A stretch of 64,000 nucleotides of DNA from Phycisphaerales bacterium (GCA_029260495.1 JAJDDD010000016.1:1-64000); one strand, 5' to 3'. Numbered from the stretch's first letter, positions 16,156 through 26,261 are shown. Notes: generated by a model not told the origin, from the letters alone. Program-made: numbers and translations.

Positions 16156-17580
16156 ATGGGCGTGGATAGCGTTGTCGCAAGACTGGAGCGGAACGAGGAA
16201 ACAGCCCTCAGGCGGCTGGTTGATTGGCTGAAGATGCCAAGCATCAGCACAGACCCGGCCTACCGCGCTGAGACGAGGCAGGCTGCCGAATGGGCCCGGG
16301 ATCAGTTGCGCGAGATTGGAATCGAAGCGGAACTGCGCGAAACAGGAACATCGTCAGCCCCCGGGCATCCCATTGTGTGGGCTCATCACGCGGGCGGTCG
16401 TGGCGGGCCGCACGTGCTTTTTTACGGTCACTATGACGTCCAGCCGCCTGACCCATTAGAACTCTGGGAGAGTCCACCCTTTGAGCCCACAATCAAAGGT
16501 GAAGGCGAGGGAGGCCGACCCGCCCGGATCGTCGCGCGCGGCGCTGTGGATGACAAGGGACAAGTGCATACATTCCTCGAAGCGCTGCGCGCCTGGACAG
16601 AAGAAACGGATGGCGACATTCCCCTCACAATCTCAGTCTTGCTCGAAGGTGAAGAAGAGTCCGGAAGCGCCAACCTGGAGCAATATCTCAACGATCACGC
16701 TGATGAGCTCAAGCAAGCGGACTTCTGCTTGATTAGTGATACAGGCATGCTCGGCGCCAACGCGCCGGCTGTGACGTATGGCGTGCGCGGGCTTGCATAT
16801 ACGGAGGTCATTCTGCACGCCGCCGATCAGGATCTCCACTCAGGCCTGTGGGGCGGACGGGCGCCGAACCCGATTAGTGAGCTGGTCAAGGTTTTGTCCC
16901 AGCTTTGGAACGAAAAACGCCGGGTGACCATTCCGGGATTCTATGACAACGTGCGCGAGCTCTCCGCGGAAGAGCGACGAGTGTGGAGCAAGCTTGATGT
17001 CGATCAGGAAAAGGCGCTCGCGGGGATCGGCCTCGGACTTGATGCGGATGTGGGCGAGGAAGGCTACACCGCGACCGAGCGCGAATGGGCCCGGCCCACA
17101 TGCGACATCAACGGCGTGTACGGCGGTTACCAGGGCGCTGGCGCCAAGACGGTGATCCCCAGCCATGCCGGCGCAAAAGTGAGTTTTCGACTCGTTGCGG
17201 ATCAGGATACGGAAGCGATTACCGAATCATTTCGGAAGTGGATCATGGAGCGCACGCCGCCGGGATGCCGGTGGGAGTTCCACGACCACAGCGGTGGGCC
17301 GCCAGCGACAGTCTCAACAGATTCGCCGTACCTTGCTGCGGCGCGGCGCGCGCTCAAGGCGACATGGGGTGTGGAGGCGGCCCTCATTAAATCCGGCGGC
17401 TCGATTCCCGTCGTGGGAATGCTCAAGGAGGTGCTCGGGCTCGAAACCCTGCTGATGGGGTTCGGTCTGGAGGATGATCGCGTCCACTCACCCAATGAGA
17501 AGTTCGATCTCTCATGCTGGCGCCGGGCCCAGGAAGCACACGCGCGGCTTATTGGCGAGCTGGCTGCGATGGCTCAGTAA
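16156..17580 (+). CDS. M20-family metallopeptidase (dipeptidase-like)
   Basis: A 474-residue di-zinc peptidase of the M20 family, close in layout to the CNDP/DUG1-type dipeptidases. Metal and active-site motifs in order: Y-G-H-Y-D-V-Q-P (His ligand and Asp), A-R-G-A-V-D-D-K-G-Q (bridging Asp), L-E-G-E-E-E-S-G-S (catalytic Glu and Glu ligand), I-S-D-T-G (Asp ligand) and D-D-R-V-H-S-P-N-E (C-terminal His ligand). The dimerisation lid domain lies between residues about 215 and 365 and includes D-L-H-S-G-L-W-G-G. The ATG at 16156 follows GGAGG with seven bases between. It would cleave short peptides or acyl-amino acids in the cytoplasm. Confidence 0.92.
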   Translation: MGVDSVVARLERNEETALRRLVDWLKMPSISTDPAYRAETRQAAEWARDQLREIGIEAELRETGTSSAPGHPIVWAHHAGGRGGPHVLFYGHYDVQPPDPLELWESPPFEPTIKGEGEGGRPARIVARGAVDDKGQVHTFLEALRAWTEETDGDIPLTISVLLEGEEESGSANLEQYLNDHADELKQADFCLISDTGMLGANAPAVTYGVRGLAYTEVILHAADQDLHSGLWGGRAPNPISELVKVLSQLWNEKRRVTIPGFYDNVRELSAEERRVWSKLDVDQEKALAGIGLGLDADVGEEGYTATEREWARPTCDINGVYGGYQGAGAKTVIPSHAGAKVSFRLVADQDTEAITESFRKWIMERTPPGCRWEFHDHSGGPPATVSTDSPYLAAARRALKATWGVEAALIKSGGSIPVVGMLKEVLGLETLLMGFGLEDDRVHSPNEKFDLSCWRRAQEAHARLIGELAAMAQ

Positions 17581-17606
17581 ATAATGACTTGGGGAGCGTG
17601 GTTGAG

Positions 17607-17879
17607 TCACGCAGCGCGCTGAAGTGACTCATCCGTGCTCTGGGGGGCGTTTGAGCCAGCGGGAGCTACTTCTTCTTCGGCGTCGAGCCCAAGCGCCTTG
17701 GCCCGGAGCCGAGCCAGGCGGTCGTTGTACGCGCGGCGGAGTGCGTCAGCTTGATCGCGAAGCTCGATTCTCGCCGTCACATCGCGCACGGCGGCGGCGC
17801 AGGCCTGGAGAATCGTCAGTGTCGTGATCGCGCCCACGATAAGAATCAGCACGATCGCAGCAGGGGGGAAGGTGGCCAT
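17607..17879 (-). CDS. Small membrane-anchored coiled-coil protein
   Basis: A 90-residue protein: one N-terminal hydrophobic helix (residues 6-30, A-A-I-V-L-I-L-I-V-G-A-I-T-T-L-T-I-L) followed by a charged helix with heptad spacing (R-I-E-L-R-D-Q-A-D-A-L-R-R-A-Y-N-D-R-L-A-R-L-R) and a polar, acidic end. No family is recognised. It converges with the M20 peptidase gene, 26 bases apart. No ribosome site is evident before the ATG. Confidence 0.55.
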   Translation of the reverse strand: MATFPPAAIVLILIVGAITTLTILQACAAAVRDVTARIELRDQADALRRAYNDRLARLRAKALGLDAEEEVAPAGSNAPQSTDESLQRAA

Positions 17880-17949
17880 GATACGTGACGAATCGGCCTT
17901 CGCTGGGCAGGACTTGAGGGCCGCGCCCCATCAGAGGTCAGCAACAAGC

Positions 17950-17955
17950 TAGAAT
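17950..17955 (+). promoter_or_regulatory. TANNNT -10-like element six bases before the 17962 start
   Basis: TAGAAT, then CAGGGC, then the ATG. No -35 box or usable Shine-Dalgarno is visible, fitting leaderless transcription. Confidence 0.5.
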
Positions 17956-17961
17956 CAGGGC

Positions 17962-20322
17962 ATGACGCACCGGGTGGGCGCCGCCTTCAGCATTTTGATC
18001 GCCATGACGCTTTGGAGCCTGGTGGCGCCTCGGCTCGTGTCAGCGCAACCCGCAGATCGCGCCAGCGAAGTGGAAATCGCTGTCGAGCGATTTGGCGTGA
18101 GCGATCAGGTGCGCCCCGCGGATTGGGCCGGAGTTCGCATCGCGGTCACAGACCTCGTAGGCAAAACGCGCAACAGCGTCGTGCGCATGGCCTATGAGGA
18201 TGCAGACGGGGATACGGTCTACCTCCAGCGGACCGTCACGATCAATGCGAATAAGACGGTGGGGTTCTGGCTGTACGGGCTGATGCCGCCGGATGTCGCC
18301 TCGCGCGTCTTTGTCGTGACAGCGCATGAAGCGGACACGAGCGCAGCCGATGACGAGTTGCGCGTCGGAAGGCAGATTGGCGCCACCCGCATTCAACCAA
18401 CAACAACGATTCCCGAGGGCATGGGTCTCATCGCAGTGGTCGGACGCAATCCCGTCGGGCTTGACGCGTACGCAACAACCGCGCCCAAGTCAGCCCGGCG
18501 CAGCGGGGGGTTTCCGCCGACTGGCCATGAGCTCACGCGCATTCTTGTCGGCGTCTCGCCCAGTGAGTTTCCTGACCGGTGGATGGGGTTGGCGCCTCTC
18601 GAAGCAATCGTCTGGGTGGGAGACTCTGCCGCGGAGCAGCCAACAGAGCTTTCTACGGATCAGGCCCGCGCGCTGCGCGAATGGGTGCGTCGAGGCGGGC
18701 ATCTCATCATCGCGCTCCCGCCGGTGGGGGGGACGTGGACTAGTTCGCGCAACCCGCTAGCTGATCTCATGCCTGTGATGACGATCGATCGCCGAGAAGA
18801 AGTTGATCTTGAGCCATATCGCGCGATGTTGACCAGCAGCGTAGCGCCGATGGCGAGTCGTGCGACACTGAGCGTGCTTACGCCGGACCCGGAAGCAGGC
18901 GTCGAAGAGGCGGGTGTGATTCTCGCTGGTCCTGATCGGTCAGCCGTCGCGGTGCGACGACTGGTGGGCATCGGGGCGGTCACCGTTATTGGCTTTGATC
19001 TGCCGCGCGTCGGTCCCCGGATTGACGCGCAGCGGCTCTGGCACCGGATCCTCGGACGCCGGGCAGCGGCCCTCACCAGCGCGGAGATGACCAAACTGGG
19101 TGATAAAGCAGACTTCACCAACCGCCGCCGCGTTTGGCTCGATTCGGAAGTTGGCCAGCAGATCAACATGATGGGCCGCGCCAGCGCGGGTGTGTTGATG
19201 GCGCTCGTCGTCTTTGCCGCCTACCTGGTGCTTGCAGGTCCGCTCGGGTTCGCGGTGCTCAAGATGATGAAGAAGCAGCATCATTCATGGGTCGCATTCA
19301 CAGCTGTCGCAGGGTTCTTCTCCATCATCGCGTGGGGCGGCGCGACACTGATGCGCCCCAGTGATGTCGCGGTTCGACACATCACCTTTCTCGATCATGT
19401 GTATGGGCAGCCGCTGGATCGCGCTCGAACCTGGTTCAGCGTCGTCCTCCCGACATACTCACGACAGCAGGTTTCGCTCGGAGCGCCCGAGGATGCAACG
19501 CGCTGGCATCAGGCGCTCTCGCCGTGGAAGGACCCAAGTTCGTCAGGTGACCAGAGCTTCCCGGACCCGCGCGCCTACGTGCTCAACGCGCGCCAGCCGG
19601 ATTCGTTGATAGTTCCCACCCGATCAACGGTGAAGCAGTTCCAGGCGCAATGGCTCGGCCCGCCGCCGTGGGGCATGCCCCGGCCCATCGATGAGCGCAT
19701 TCTTCTGGATTCTTCGGGAGGGCTTCAGGGAGCGCTGACACATCAACTTCCTGGCGCGTTGCGCAATGTGCGCATCATTTTGGTTCTGGGCCAGCGACCA
19801 TTCGTTGACGTGGTCGGCGGGCCGTTGCTCGCGCGGACACGGGCGTGGGCCTTGACCGAGTGGCGTCCGGGCGCCAGGTTGGATCTCGATCAACTCACAA
19901 AGCCCGGAACAGCGGACGCTTATTTTCGCGACCTGTCTCAAACTTCAAGCGGGTTCAATGCCTCCGGCGGGATCGATGGGGGGATCGGCGCTCCGCAGGA
20001 CGCGATGCGCAAACTCGCGATGCTCGCCTGGCAGCCGATGATTGAGCCGCCAAAGTGGTCATCGCTCACCGCGCAATCCAAGGTCGTGCTTCAGAGGCGC
20101 ATCACCCACGGGCTTGATCTCGCCCGCTGGTTCACGCAACCGAGCCTGATCATCGTCGGCGAGCTTGAAGACGCGCCCTCGCCGGCGCCAATATTTGTGG
20201 ATGGCGAACTGGCTGAATCCACCGGACGGGTCTACGTTCGGTGGGTGTATCCGCTGCCAGCCAACCCAGTGTTTCCAGAGTCAGACCAAGAATCGGAGCA
20301 GGAACCTGCCTCATGGCGATGA
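17962..20322 (+). CDS. Large membrane protein paired with an ABC ATPase (GldG/DUF4350-like layout)
   Basis: A 786-residue protein with a signal sequence (cleavage near LVSA-Q), a periplasmic domain, and two central membrane helices (about 412-438 and 447-465). A domain near residues 220-250 (R-A-L-R-E-W-V-R-R-G-G-H-L-I-I-A-L-P) is the signature seen in proteins that sit beside ABC-2 transporters, such as GldG and DUF4350 proteins: a long soluble domain with a glutamine-amidotransferase-like fold. I infer this from the motif. The stop codon overlaps the start of the ATPase gene, so the two are translationally coupled. No permease gene is adjacent; the helices here might contribute to the membrane part. 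Substrate unknown. Confidence 0.7.
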   Translation: MTHRVGAAFSILIAMTLWSLVAPRLVSAQPADRASEVEIAVERFGVSDQVRPADWAGVRIAVTDLVGKTRNSVVRMAYEDADGDTVYLQRTVTINANKTVGFWLYGLMPPDVASRVFVVTAHEADTSAADDELRVGRQIGATRIQPTTTIPEGMGLIAVVGRNPVGLDAYATTAPKSARRSGGFPPTGHELTRILVGVSPSEFPDRWMGLAPLEAIVWVGDSAAEQPTELSTDQARALREWVRRGGHLIIALPPVGGTWTSSRNPLADLMPVMTIDRREEVDLEPYRAMLTSSVAPMASRATLSVLTPDPEAGVEEAGVILAGPDRSAVAVRRLVGIGAVTVIGFDLPRVGPRIDAQRLWHRILGRRAAALTSAEMTKLGDKADFTNRRRVWLDSEVGQQINMMGRASAGVLMALVVFAAYLVLAGPLGFAVLKMMKKQHHSWVAFTAVAGFFSIIAWGGATLMRPSDVAVRHITFLDHVYGQPLDRARTWFSVVLPTYSRQQVSLGAPEDATRWHQALSPWKDPSSSGDQSFPDPRAYVLNARQPDSLIVPTRSTVKQFQAQWLGPPPWGMPRPIDERILLDSSGGLQGALTHQLPGALRNVRIILVLGQRPFVDVVGGPLLARTRAWALTEWRPGARLDLDQLTKPGTADAYFRDLSQTSSGFNASGGIDGGIGAPQDAMRKLAMLAWQPMIEPPKWSSLTAQSKVVLQRRITHGLDLARWFTQPSLIIVGELEDAPSPAPIFVDGELAESTGRVYVRWVYPLPANPVFPESDQESEQEPASWR

Positions 20323-21287
20323 TCGAAACGATCAACCTGACCAAGCGCTACGGCGAGTTCACAGCGCTCAACAATCTCAACCTCGTCATTGAGGAGGGGG
20401 ATTGCTACGGCTTCATCGGGCCCAACGGCGCCGGCAAGACAACCACAATCAAGATCCTCGCCACACTCCTCAAGCCCTCATCCGGCCAGGCGATGGTCAA
20501 CGGCCTGACGATCGGCTATCAGAATCGCCAGATTCGCCCCGTCATCGGCTACGTCCCCGATTTCATGGGCGCCTACGAAGACATGGTCGTCACGGAGTAC
20601 TTGGAGTTTTTCGCAGCGGCGTACAACATCCACGGTGAGCAACGCCGCCGCGTTGTCGGGGATGTGCTCGATCTCACCGACCTCAACTACAAAGCCAACT
20701 CTGAAGTGAGCTCGCTCAGCCGTGGCATGCAGCAGCGCCTGAGCGTGGCGCGCGTGCTGCTGCACGACCCCAAGGTGCTTTTGATGGATGAGCCCGCGTC
20801 CGGGCTCGACCCGCGGGCCCGCATTGAAGTGCGCGAGCTGCTCAAAGAACTCAAGCGCATGGGCAAGACGATTCTTATATCAAGCCACATCCTTCACGAG
20901 CTCGCGGAGCTTTGCAACGCTGTTGGAATTATCGAACAAGGCGAGTTGCTCTTTCATGGCACCGTGCGCGAAGTCATGCACAAGGCAAAGATGGGCAGGG
21001 TTCTCCATGTCGGCGTCGCGGAACGGATCATGGAAGCAGCCAAGCTGCTGCAAACCGCGCCCGGCGTCGTCAAGGTTACGATTGTCGATGAGGGCGCCGA
21101 GACAATGAATGGTGACGTCGGCGCCGGCCAGATCATGCATGTTCAGCTTGATGAGGCGACCGCTGAGAGCTTTACGGATATTCCGAATCGCCTCGTCAAC
21201 GCGGGCTTCCGCATTTCCAGGTTCACCGAAGAGTCCGTCAACCTGGAAACTGCCTTCATGCGGCTCACCCAGGGCCTTGTCCAGTAA
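20313..21287 (+). CDS. ABC transporter ATP-binding protein (ABC-2/GldA type)
   Basis: A 324-residue ATPase. Walker A is G-P-N-G-A-G-K-T-T near residue 39, the signature is S-S-L-S-R-G-M-Q-Q-R, Walker B is V-L-L-M-D-E-P-A-S-G-L-D, and the switch His is in I-L-I-S-S-H-I-L-H-E-L. The C-terminal 100 residues form the extension common in ABC-2 exporters. The ATG at 20313 overlaps the upstream gene by ten bases; the ATG at 20319 would give the classic ATGA overlap and is nearly as likely. An ABC-2 permease is expected as partner but is not encoded on either side. Confidence 0.92.
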   Translation: MAMIETINLTKRYGEFTALNNLNLVIEEGDCYGFIGPNGAGKTTTIKILATLLKPSSGQAMVNGLTIGYQNRQIRPVIGYVPDFMGAYEDMVVTEYLEFFAAAYNIHGEQRRRVVGDVLDLTDLNYKANSEVSSLSRGMQQRLSVARVLLHDPKVLLMDEPASGLDPRARIEVRELLKELKRMGKTILISSHILHELAELCNAVGIIEQGELLFHGTVREVMHKAKMGRVLHVGVAERIMEAAKLLQTAPGVVKVTIVDEGAETMNGDVGAGQIMHVQLDEATAESFTDIPNRLVNAGFRISRFTEESVNLETAFMRLTQGLVQ

Positions 21288-21425
21288 GGCTTGACGGCCG
21301 TCCTGCCCAATCCCCGGCGTGTACACAGACCCGGTGCGACGTTCCGCCCATTGTTGTAATATCTTCGTTCACTTTCGATTCACAACGCGCCCTCTCACAT
21401 TGAGGGTGCGCGAGGAGGCCCGCCC

Positions 21426-23609
21426 ATGATTCGCCGTGCAATCCTGCTTGGAACGTCGCTTACCATCGCCCTCCTTGTGCCCGGTTGCGTACGACCTGGC
21501 ATGGAGACAGCTTCAATGCAGGCCGAGGCGATGCGCTATCGCCCCGCAGCCTCGCTGCAATACCCTGAAGCGGTGAAGGTCGATCAGCGTGATGTGCTCC
21601 ATGGCGTTGAGGTGAGCGATCCATTCCGCGGGCTGGAAGACCCAGATTCCCCAGCCAGCAGGACATGGATTGAAGCGGAAAACGCGGTCACCTTCGGATA
21701 TCTCGAAGGCATTCCCGAGCGCGCCCGCATTAACAATCGCATGACCCAACTCTGGGACTACACGAGACACGGTGTCCCCTTCAATCGCGGCGGGCAATAC
21801 TTCTACACGAAGAACGACGGCCTCCAGAACCAGAGCGTCTGGTACGTCGCCGATGAAGTTGGCGGGCACGCTCGCGTGCTGCTGGACCCCAATACTCTTT
21901 CGGAAGACGGCACCCGCGCTCTCAGCGGGTTCAGCGTCAGTGATGACGGCTCCATGGTCGCGTACGGCGTTTCAGATGGCGGCTCCGATTGGCAGGAGTT
22001 CTTCGTTCGTGATGTCGCTACCGGACGCGACCTTGGCGACCACATCCGCTGGGTGAAGTTTTCCGGCGCCTCCTGGACCCACGATGGCGCGGGCTTCTAT
22101 TACAGCAGATACGACGCGCCCCTGGAAGGCGCTGAGCTGCAAAGCGCGAACTACTATCAGAAACTCTATTATCACCGCATCGGCACAGATCAATCTCAGG
22201 ACGAGTTGATCTATGAAGACCCCAACGAGCCCGAGCATGGATTCAGCGGCAGTGTTTCCGATGACGGACGCTACCTCATCATCAACGAGTGGAAGGGCAC
22301 GAGCAGGAAAAACCGGATTTCGTATCAGGATCTTTCCTCAGCCGGCTCCGATGTCGTTCGCCTGATTCCGGATTTCGAAGCGCAATACAGCTTCGTCGAT
22401 AACGACGGCCCCATCTTCTGGTTCTTCACCGACCTTGACGCCCCGCGCGGGCGCGTCCTCGCGATTGACATTCGCCAGCCGGAACAAGCCAACTGGGAAG
22501 ATGTGATTCCACAATCGCGCGACACCTTGCGCGGCGCCAATGTTGTTGGGGAGAGCTTCTTCGCCTCCTACCTCAGCGACGCCCACACCAAGGTTAAGGT
22601 TTACGGACTCAACGGCAGGTTGCAGCGCGAGGTCAAACTGCCCGGAATCGGCTCCGCTTTCGGCTTCGGCGGCAAGCGTGGCGATTCAGAAACGTTCTTT
22701 GCCTTTAGCAGCTACACCCGCCCGACCACCGTCTTTCACCACGACATCGAAACCGGCAAGAGCGCTGAAATCTTCGACACCGATCTCCGCTTCGACCCAA
22801 GCGAGTATGTCACGCGCCAGGTCTTCTACCGCAGCGCTGATGGCGAGCGCATCCCAATGTTTCTTTCTCACAAGCGCGGCCTGCGCCTGACGCGCAACAC
22901 GCCAACCTATCTCTATGGTTACGGCGGATTCAACATTCCCATCACACCCAGCTTCTCTGTGCCAAATCTGGTCTGGATGGAAATGGGCGGCGTGCTTGCG
23001 GTCGCAAATCTGCGCGGCGGCGGTGAATATGGCAAGGATTGGCACGACGCCGGCAAACTTCTCAACAAGCAGAACGTCTTTGATGATTTCATCTCCGCCG
23101 CAGAGTTTCTTATTGATCGCGGCTGGACATCCTCGTCCAAACTCGCGATCGGCGGACGAAGCAACGGCGGGCTCCTCGTCGGCGCCTGCATGACCCAGCG
23201 GCCCGAGCTGTTTGGCGCCTGCCTCCCCGGCGTCGGTGTGATGGATATGCTCCGATTCCACAAGTTCACCATCGGTTGGGCGTGGGTTTCCGACTACGGC
23301 TCGCCCGATGAGCCGGAGCATTTCCAAAACCTGCTCGGCTACTCCCCGCTGCACAACATCAAGGAAGGGGTCTGCTACCCCCCGACGATGGTCACGACCG
23401 GCGATCACGACGATCGCGTCGTCCCGGCGCACAGCTTCAAGTTCGCTGCAGCGATGCAGGAGGCCCAGAGCTGTGACAACCCGATTCTGATCCGCATTGA
23501 GACTCGGGCGGGGCATGGCGCCGGCAAACCCACCGCAATGCGGATCGAGGAATGGGCCGATCAATGGGCCTTTCTTGTCGATTCTCTGAATATGACGGTC
23601 ACAAAGTGA
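21426..23609 (+). CDS. Prolyl oligopeptidase family (S9A) lipoprotein
   Basis: A 727-residue serine peptidase. The N-terminus has a signal peptide with lipobox (A-L-L-V-P-G-C), so the protein is probably lipid-anchored outside the inner membrane. A seven-bladed propeller spans about residues 120-470. The catalytic alpha/beta hydrolase domain has Ser579 in G-G-R-S-N-G-G-L-L, Asp662 in D-H-D-D-R-V-V-P-A-H-S and His697 in R-A-G-H-G-A-G-K-P, the textbook triad of prolyl endopeptidase. It cuts short peptides after proline. AGGAGG lies seven bases before the ATG. A TAATAT at 21357 may be the -10 of its promoter. It is 138 bases past the ABC ATPase gene, likely a separate unit. Confidence 0.95.
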   Translation: MIRRAILLGTSLTIALLVPGCVRPGMETASMQAEAMRYRPAASLQYPEAVKVDQRDVLHGVEVSDPFRGLEDPDSPASRTWIEAENAVTFGYLEGIPERARINNRMTQLWDYTRHGVPFNRGGQYFYTKNDGLQNQSVWYVADEVGGHARVLLDPNTLSEDGTRALSGFSVSDDGSMVAYGVSDGGSDWQEFFVRDVATGRDLGDHIRWVKFSGASWTHDGAGFYYSRYDAPLEGAELQSANYYQKLYYHRIGTDQSQDELIYEDPNEPEHGFSGSVSDDGRYLIINEWKGTSRKNRISYQDLSSAGSDVVRLIPDFEAQYSFVDNDGPIFWFFTDLDAPRGRVLAIDIRQPEQANWEDVIPQSRDTLRGANVVGESFFASYLSDAHTKVKVYGLNGRLQREVKLPGIGSAFGFGGKRGDSETFFAFSSYTRPTTVFHHDIETGKSAEIFDTDLRFDPSEYVTRQVFYRSADGERIPMFLSHKRGLRLTRNTPTYLYGYGGFNIPITPSFSVPNLVWMEMGGVLAVANLRGGGEYGKDWHDAGKLLNKQNVFDDFISAAEFLIDRGWTSSSKLAIGGRSNGGLLVGACMTQRPELFGACLPGVGVMDMLRFHKFTIGWAWVSDYGSPDEPEHFQNLLGYSPLHNIKEGVCYPPTMVTTGDHDDRVVPAHSFKFAAAMQEAQSCDNPILIRIETRAGHGAGKPTAMRIEEWADQWAFLVDSLNMTVTK

Positions 23610-23685
23610 GATTCAGCGGCGTTTCAGGGCCCCAGCCTGGCGTCGGACTCATGCTGAAAGCGTGCGCGAAGTTCGCGCCAGGGCG

Positions 23686-23713
23686 TTGACGGCGGCTGTC
23701 CGGGGTGTACTAT
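23686..23713 (+). promoter_or_regulatory. Sigma-70-like promoter upstream of the EF-G gene
   Basis: TTGACG (23686-23691), a 16-base spacer and TACTAT (23708-23713). A start near 23720 would give an RNA with a 385-base leader before EF-G. Confidence 0.5.
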
Positions 23714-23740
23714 CTGATCCTCAACGGCCCTCCCGAGGCG

Positions 23741-23851
23741 ATGCGCCTATCGTTCGTGATTGGAGTGCCAAGGTATACGCCTATAGTGGCCTGGAATTGG
23801 AGGTTCGGCATGGAGTCTTCCGACGAGGACGATTCGGCCGGCCCGTGCTGA
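23741..23851 (+). CDS. Possible 36-residue small protein or leader peptide upstream of EF-G
   Basis: ATG to TGA frame reading M-R-L-S-F-V-I-G-V-P-R-Y-T-P-I-V-A-W-N-W-R-F-G, then an acidic end M-E-S-S-D-E-D-D-S-A-G-P-C. It starts about 20 bases past the inferred transcription start of the promoter at 23686-23713. GAGG lies only two bases before the ATG, too close for a good ribosome site, while GGAGG precedes the internal ATG by six bases. It may be chance; no homologue is recognised. Confidence 0.22.
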   Translation: MRLSFVIGVPRYTPIVAWNWRFGMESSDEDDSAGPC

Positions 23852-24106
23852 GCTTTCCGCATCCCGGCGGCGCTCCGCGAGCCGGGATCGATCGATACGC
23901 AGCCCTGACAACGATTTATGTCGCTCGTACGGCTGCCCCCTCAAATAGCACAATCAATGAACCCATCGCCACGGTGGTCCCTCCGGCATGACGCCGGAGC
24001 CACATCGACGGCGATTCAGAACACACTTGGATTTCGCCCGCGTCCACCTTCACATGAGTGTGGCGCCTTCATTCAGAACAGCGCTTCGGCGCAGGAAAAG
24101 TATGTC

Positions 24107-26215
24107 ATGGACCTCACGAAAGTCAGAAATATCGGGATTTGCGCTCACATCGACGCTGGAAAAACGACCGTCACCGAGCGCGTTCTCTACTACACAGGCA
24201 AGAACTACAAGATGGGCGAGGTCCACGAAGGCACCGCCACCATGGACTTCCTTGTAGAGGAGCAGGAGCGCGGGATCACCATCCAGTCAGCCGCGACAAC
24301 CTGCCCGTGGATCTATGACGGCGTTGAGTACGCGATCAATCTGATTGACACGCCGGGCCACGTTGATTTCACCATTGAAGTCGAGCGAGCTCTCCGCGTT
24401 CTGGACGGCGCCGTCGCGGTCTTTGACGGCAAAGAGGGCGTCGAGGCGCAGTCAGAGACAGTCTGGCGCCAGGCCGATCGCTACCACGTCCCGCGCCTCT
24501 GTTTCATCAACAAGATGGACAAAATGGGCGCTGACTTTGAGTTCAGCTTTGGCACGATCAAATCCCGGCTTGGCGCCAACCCCATCGCCGTCCAGTACCC
24601 GATCGGCGCCGCGGACACCTTCGAGGGCATGGTCGATCTGCTCACGATGCGGGCCTACTACTTCGATTCTTCCGAGCTTGGCGCCAAGGTTGAGGAGCGC
24701 GACATCCCGGCCGACATGGTCGAGACAGCCGAACTCTGGCGCCACGAGATGATCGAGAAGGCCGCCGAGCTTGATGATCATTTGATGGAGAAGTACCTCA
24801 CCGACGAAAGTTCGATCACCGACGCCGAGATCAAAGCCGCGATTCGCAAGGGCGTCCTCAATCACGAGTGTGTGGGTGTCTTCTGCGGGTCCGCTCTCAA
24901 GTACATCGGCGTCCAGCGACTCCTCAACGGCGTCATTGATTACCTCCCCGCCCCTGTCGAGGTTGGCGACATCACCGCCTACGACCCCCGCGACAAGTCG
25001 ATCGAGCGAACGCTTCCGAACAGCGAAGATGCCCCTCTTTCCGCCCTCGCCTTCAAGGTCGTCAGCGATTCGCACGGCGATCTCACCTACCTGCGCATCT
25101 ATTCCGGCCAACTGAAAAAAGGCCAGCGCGTCCTGAACTCAACCAACGGCAGAAAAGAAAACCTCAGCCGTATCTTCGAGATGCACGCCAAGGATCGTCT
25201 GCCTCTTGACGTTGTTGGCGCCGGCTCCATTGTCGCCGTCGTTGGTCTCAAGGACACCGGCACCGGCGACACCATCTGCTCCACCGACGATCCCGTCGTT
25301 CTTGAGCGCATGACATTTCCCGATCCGGTCATCTCGATGTCCATCGAGCCTAAGACCGCCGACGACAAACAAAAACTTGGCAACGCCCTCGCGATCATTC
25401 GTCGCGAGGATCCTTCCTTCCGCGCCACCTATGACAACGAAACCGGCCAGACCATCATCGCCGGCATGGGTGAGCTCCACCTCGAAATCATCAAGAACAA
25501 GCTCATCCGCGATATGAAGATTGGCGTCGAAGTCGGTAAGCCCCGCGTCAGCTATCGCGAAACAATCCTCAGCGCCGCGATGGACGTCCGCGGGCGCTTC
25601 GTCAAACAGACCGGCGGCCGCGGTCAGTTCGGCGATGTCATCATCCACCTCGAACCCTTCACCGAAGCACAGGCTGAGGAGGCCGGGCTCGACTTCAAGG
25701 ACAACGTCGCATTCGAGAACAAAATTGTCGGCGGCTCGGTCCCCAAGGAGTACATCCCCTCCGTCGAAGCAGGCGTGCGCACCACCGCGCTCTCAGGCGT
25801 CCTCGCCGGCTACCCCCTCATCAACATCAAGGTCACGCTCATCGACGGCTCTTATCACCCAGTCGACTCCTCCCAGGTCGCCTTCGAGCAGGCCGGCCGC
25901 CTCGCGCTGAACGCCGGCTGTCAGAAAGCCCGGATGACCCTGCTCGAGCCCATCATGAAGCTTGTCATCACCACACCGGAGGAATACCTCGGCGCTGTCA
26001 CGGGCGATGTCAGCTCCCGCCGGAGTCTGATCGTTGGCACAGAAGATCGCGGACACATCAAGATCATCACCGCTGAATGCCCCCTCTCTGAAATGTTCGG
26101 CTACACCACCGTCCTCCGCGGCCTCTCGCAGGGCCGGGCGTCGGCTGTGATGGAGCCTCTGGAGTATCGCCCGCTCCCGCCGAACCTCGTCAAAGAGGTT
26201 GTCCCCACCGCGTAA
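24107..26215 (+). CDS. fusA: Translation elongation factor G
   Basis: A 702-residue GTPase of normal EF-G length. G1 is A-H-I-D-A-G-K-T-T, the switch region contains E-Q-E-R-G-I-T-I, G3 is D-T-P-G-H-V-D-F and G4 is N-K-M-D-K-M-G-A-D. Domains II to V follow, with G-M-G-E-L-H-L-E-I in domain III and [15 protein letters not shown] in domain V. It drives translocation of tRNAs and mRNA on the ribosome. The ATG at 24107 is chosen because it has AGGAAA upstream and matches the usual N-terminus. It is not next to rpsL, rpsG or tuf, so it is either the sole copy in a broken str operon or a second EF-G. Confidence 0.96.
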   Translation: MDLTKVRNIGICAHIDAGKTTVTERVLYYTGKNYKMGEVHEGTATMDFLVEEQERGITIQSAATTCPWIYDGVEYAINLIDTPGHVDFTIEVERALRVLDGAVAVFDGKEGVEAQSETVWRQADRYHVPRLCFINKMDKMGADFEFSFGTIKSRLGANPIAVQYPIGAADTFEGMVDLLTMRAYYFDSSELGAKVEERDIPADMVETAELWRHEMIEKAAELDDHLMEKYLTDESSITDAEIKAAIRKGVLNHECVGVFCGSALKYIGVQRLLNGVIDYLPAPVEVGDITAYDPRDKSIERTLPNSEDAPLSALAFKVVSDSHGDLTYLRIYSGQLKKGQRVLNSTNGRKENLSRIFEMHAKDRLPLDVVGAGSIVAVVGLKDTGTGDTICSTDDPVVLERMTFPDPVISMSIEPKTADDKQKLGNALAIIRREDPSFRATYDNETGQTIIAGMGELHLEIIKNKLIRDMKIGVEVGKPRVSYRETILSAAMDVRGRFVKQTGGRGQFGDVIIHLEPFTEAQAEEAGLDFKDNVAFENKIVGGSVPKEYIPSVEAGVRTTALSGVLAGYPLINIKVTLIDGSYHPVDSSQVAFEQAGRLALNAGCQKARMTLLEPIMKLVITTPEEYLGAVTGDVSSRRSLIVGTEDRGHIKIITAECPLSEMFGYTTVLRGLSQGRASAVMEPLEYRPLPPNLVKEVVPTA

Positions 26216-26261
26216 GCAGACGCCGCGTGACGCGAGTCCGCGTAAGATGAGAAACTATCGA

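Larger units (their letters stand above)
23610..24106. other. Long region upstream of the EF-G gene
   Basis: About 500 bases. It contains a promoter-like pair at 23686-23713, a short open frame at 23741-23851, and then about 250 bases with no recognised content before the EF-G ribosome site (AGGAAA, 24093-24098). Longer open frames here show no protein-like features and are not called. Confidence 0.5.

Noticed and set aside
23662-23991. A 109-codon plus-strand frame upstream of EF-G
   Set aside because: Its GTG start lies before the inferred promoter, it has no ribosome site and its composition looks non-coding.
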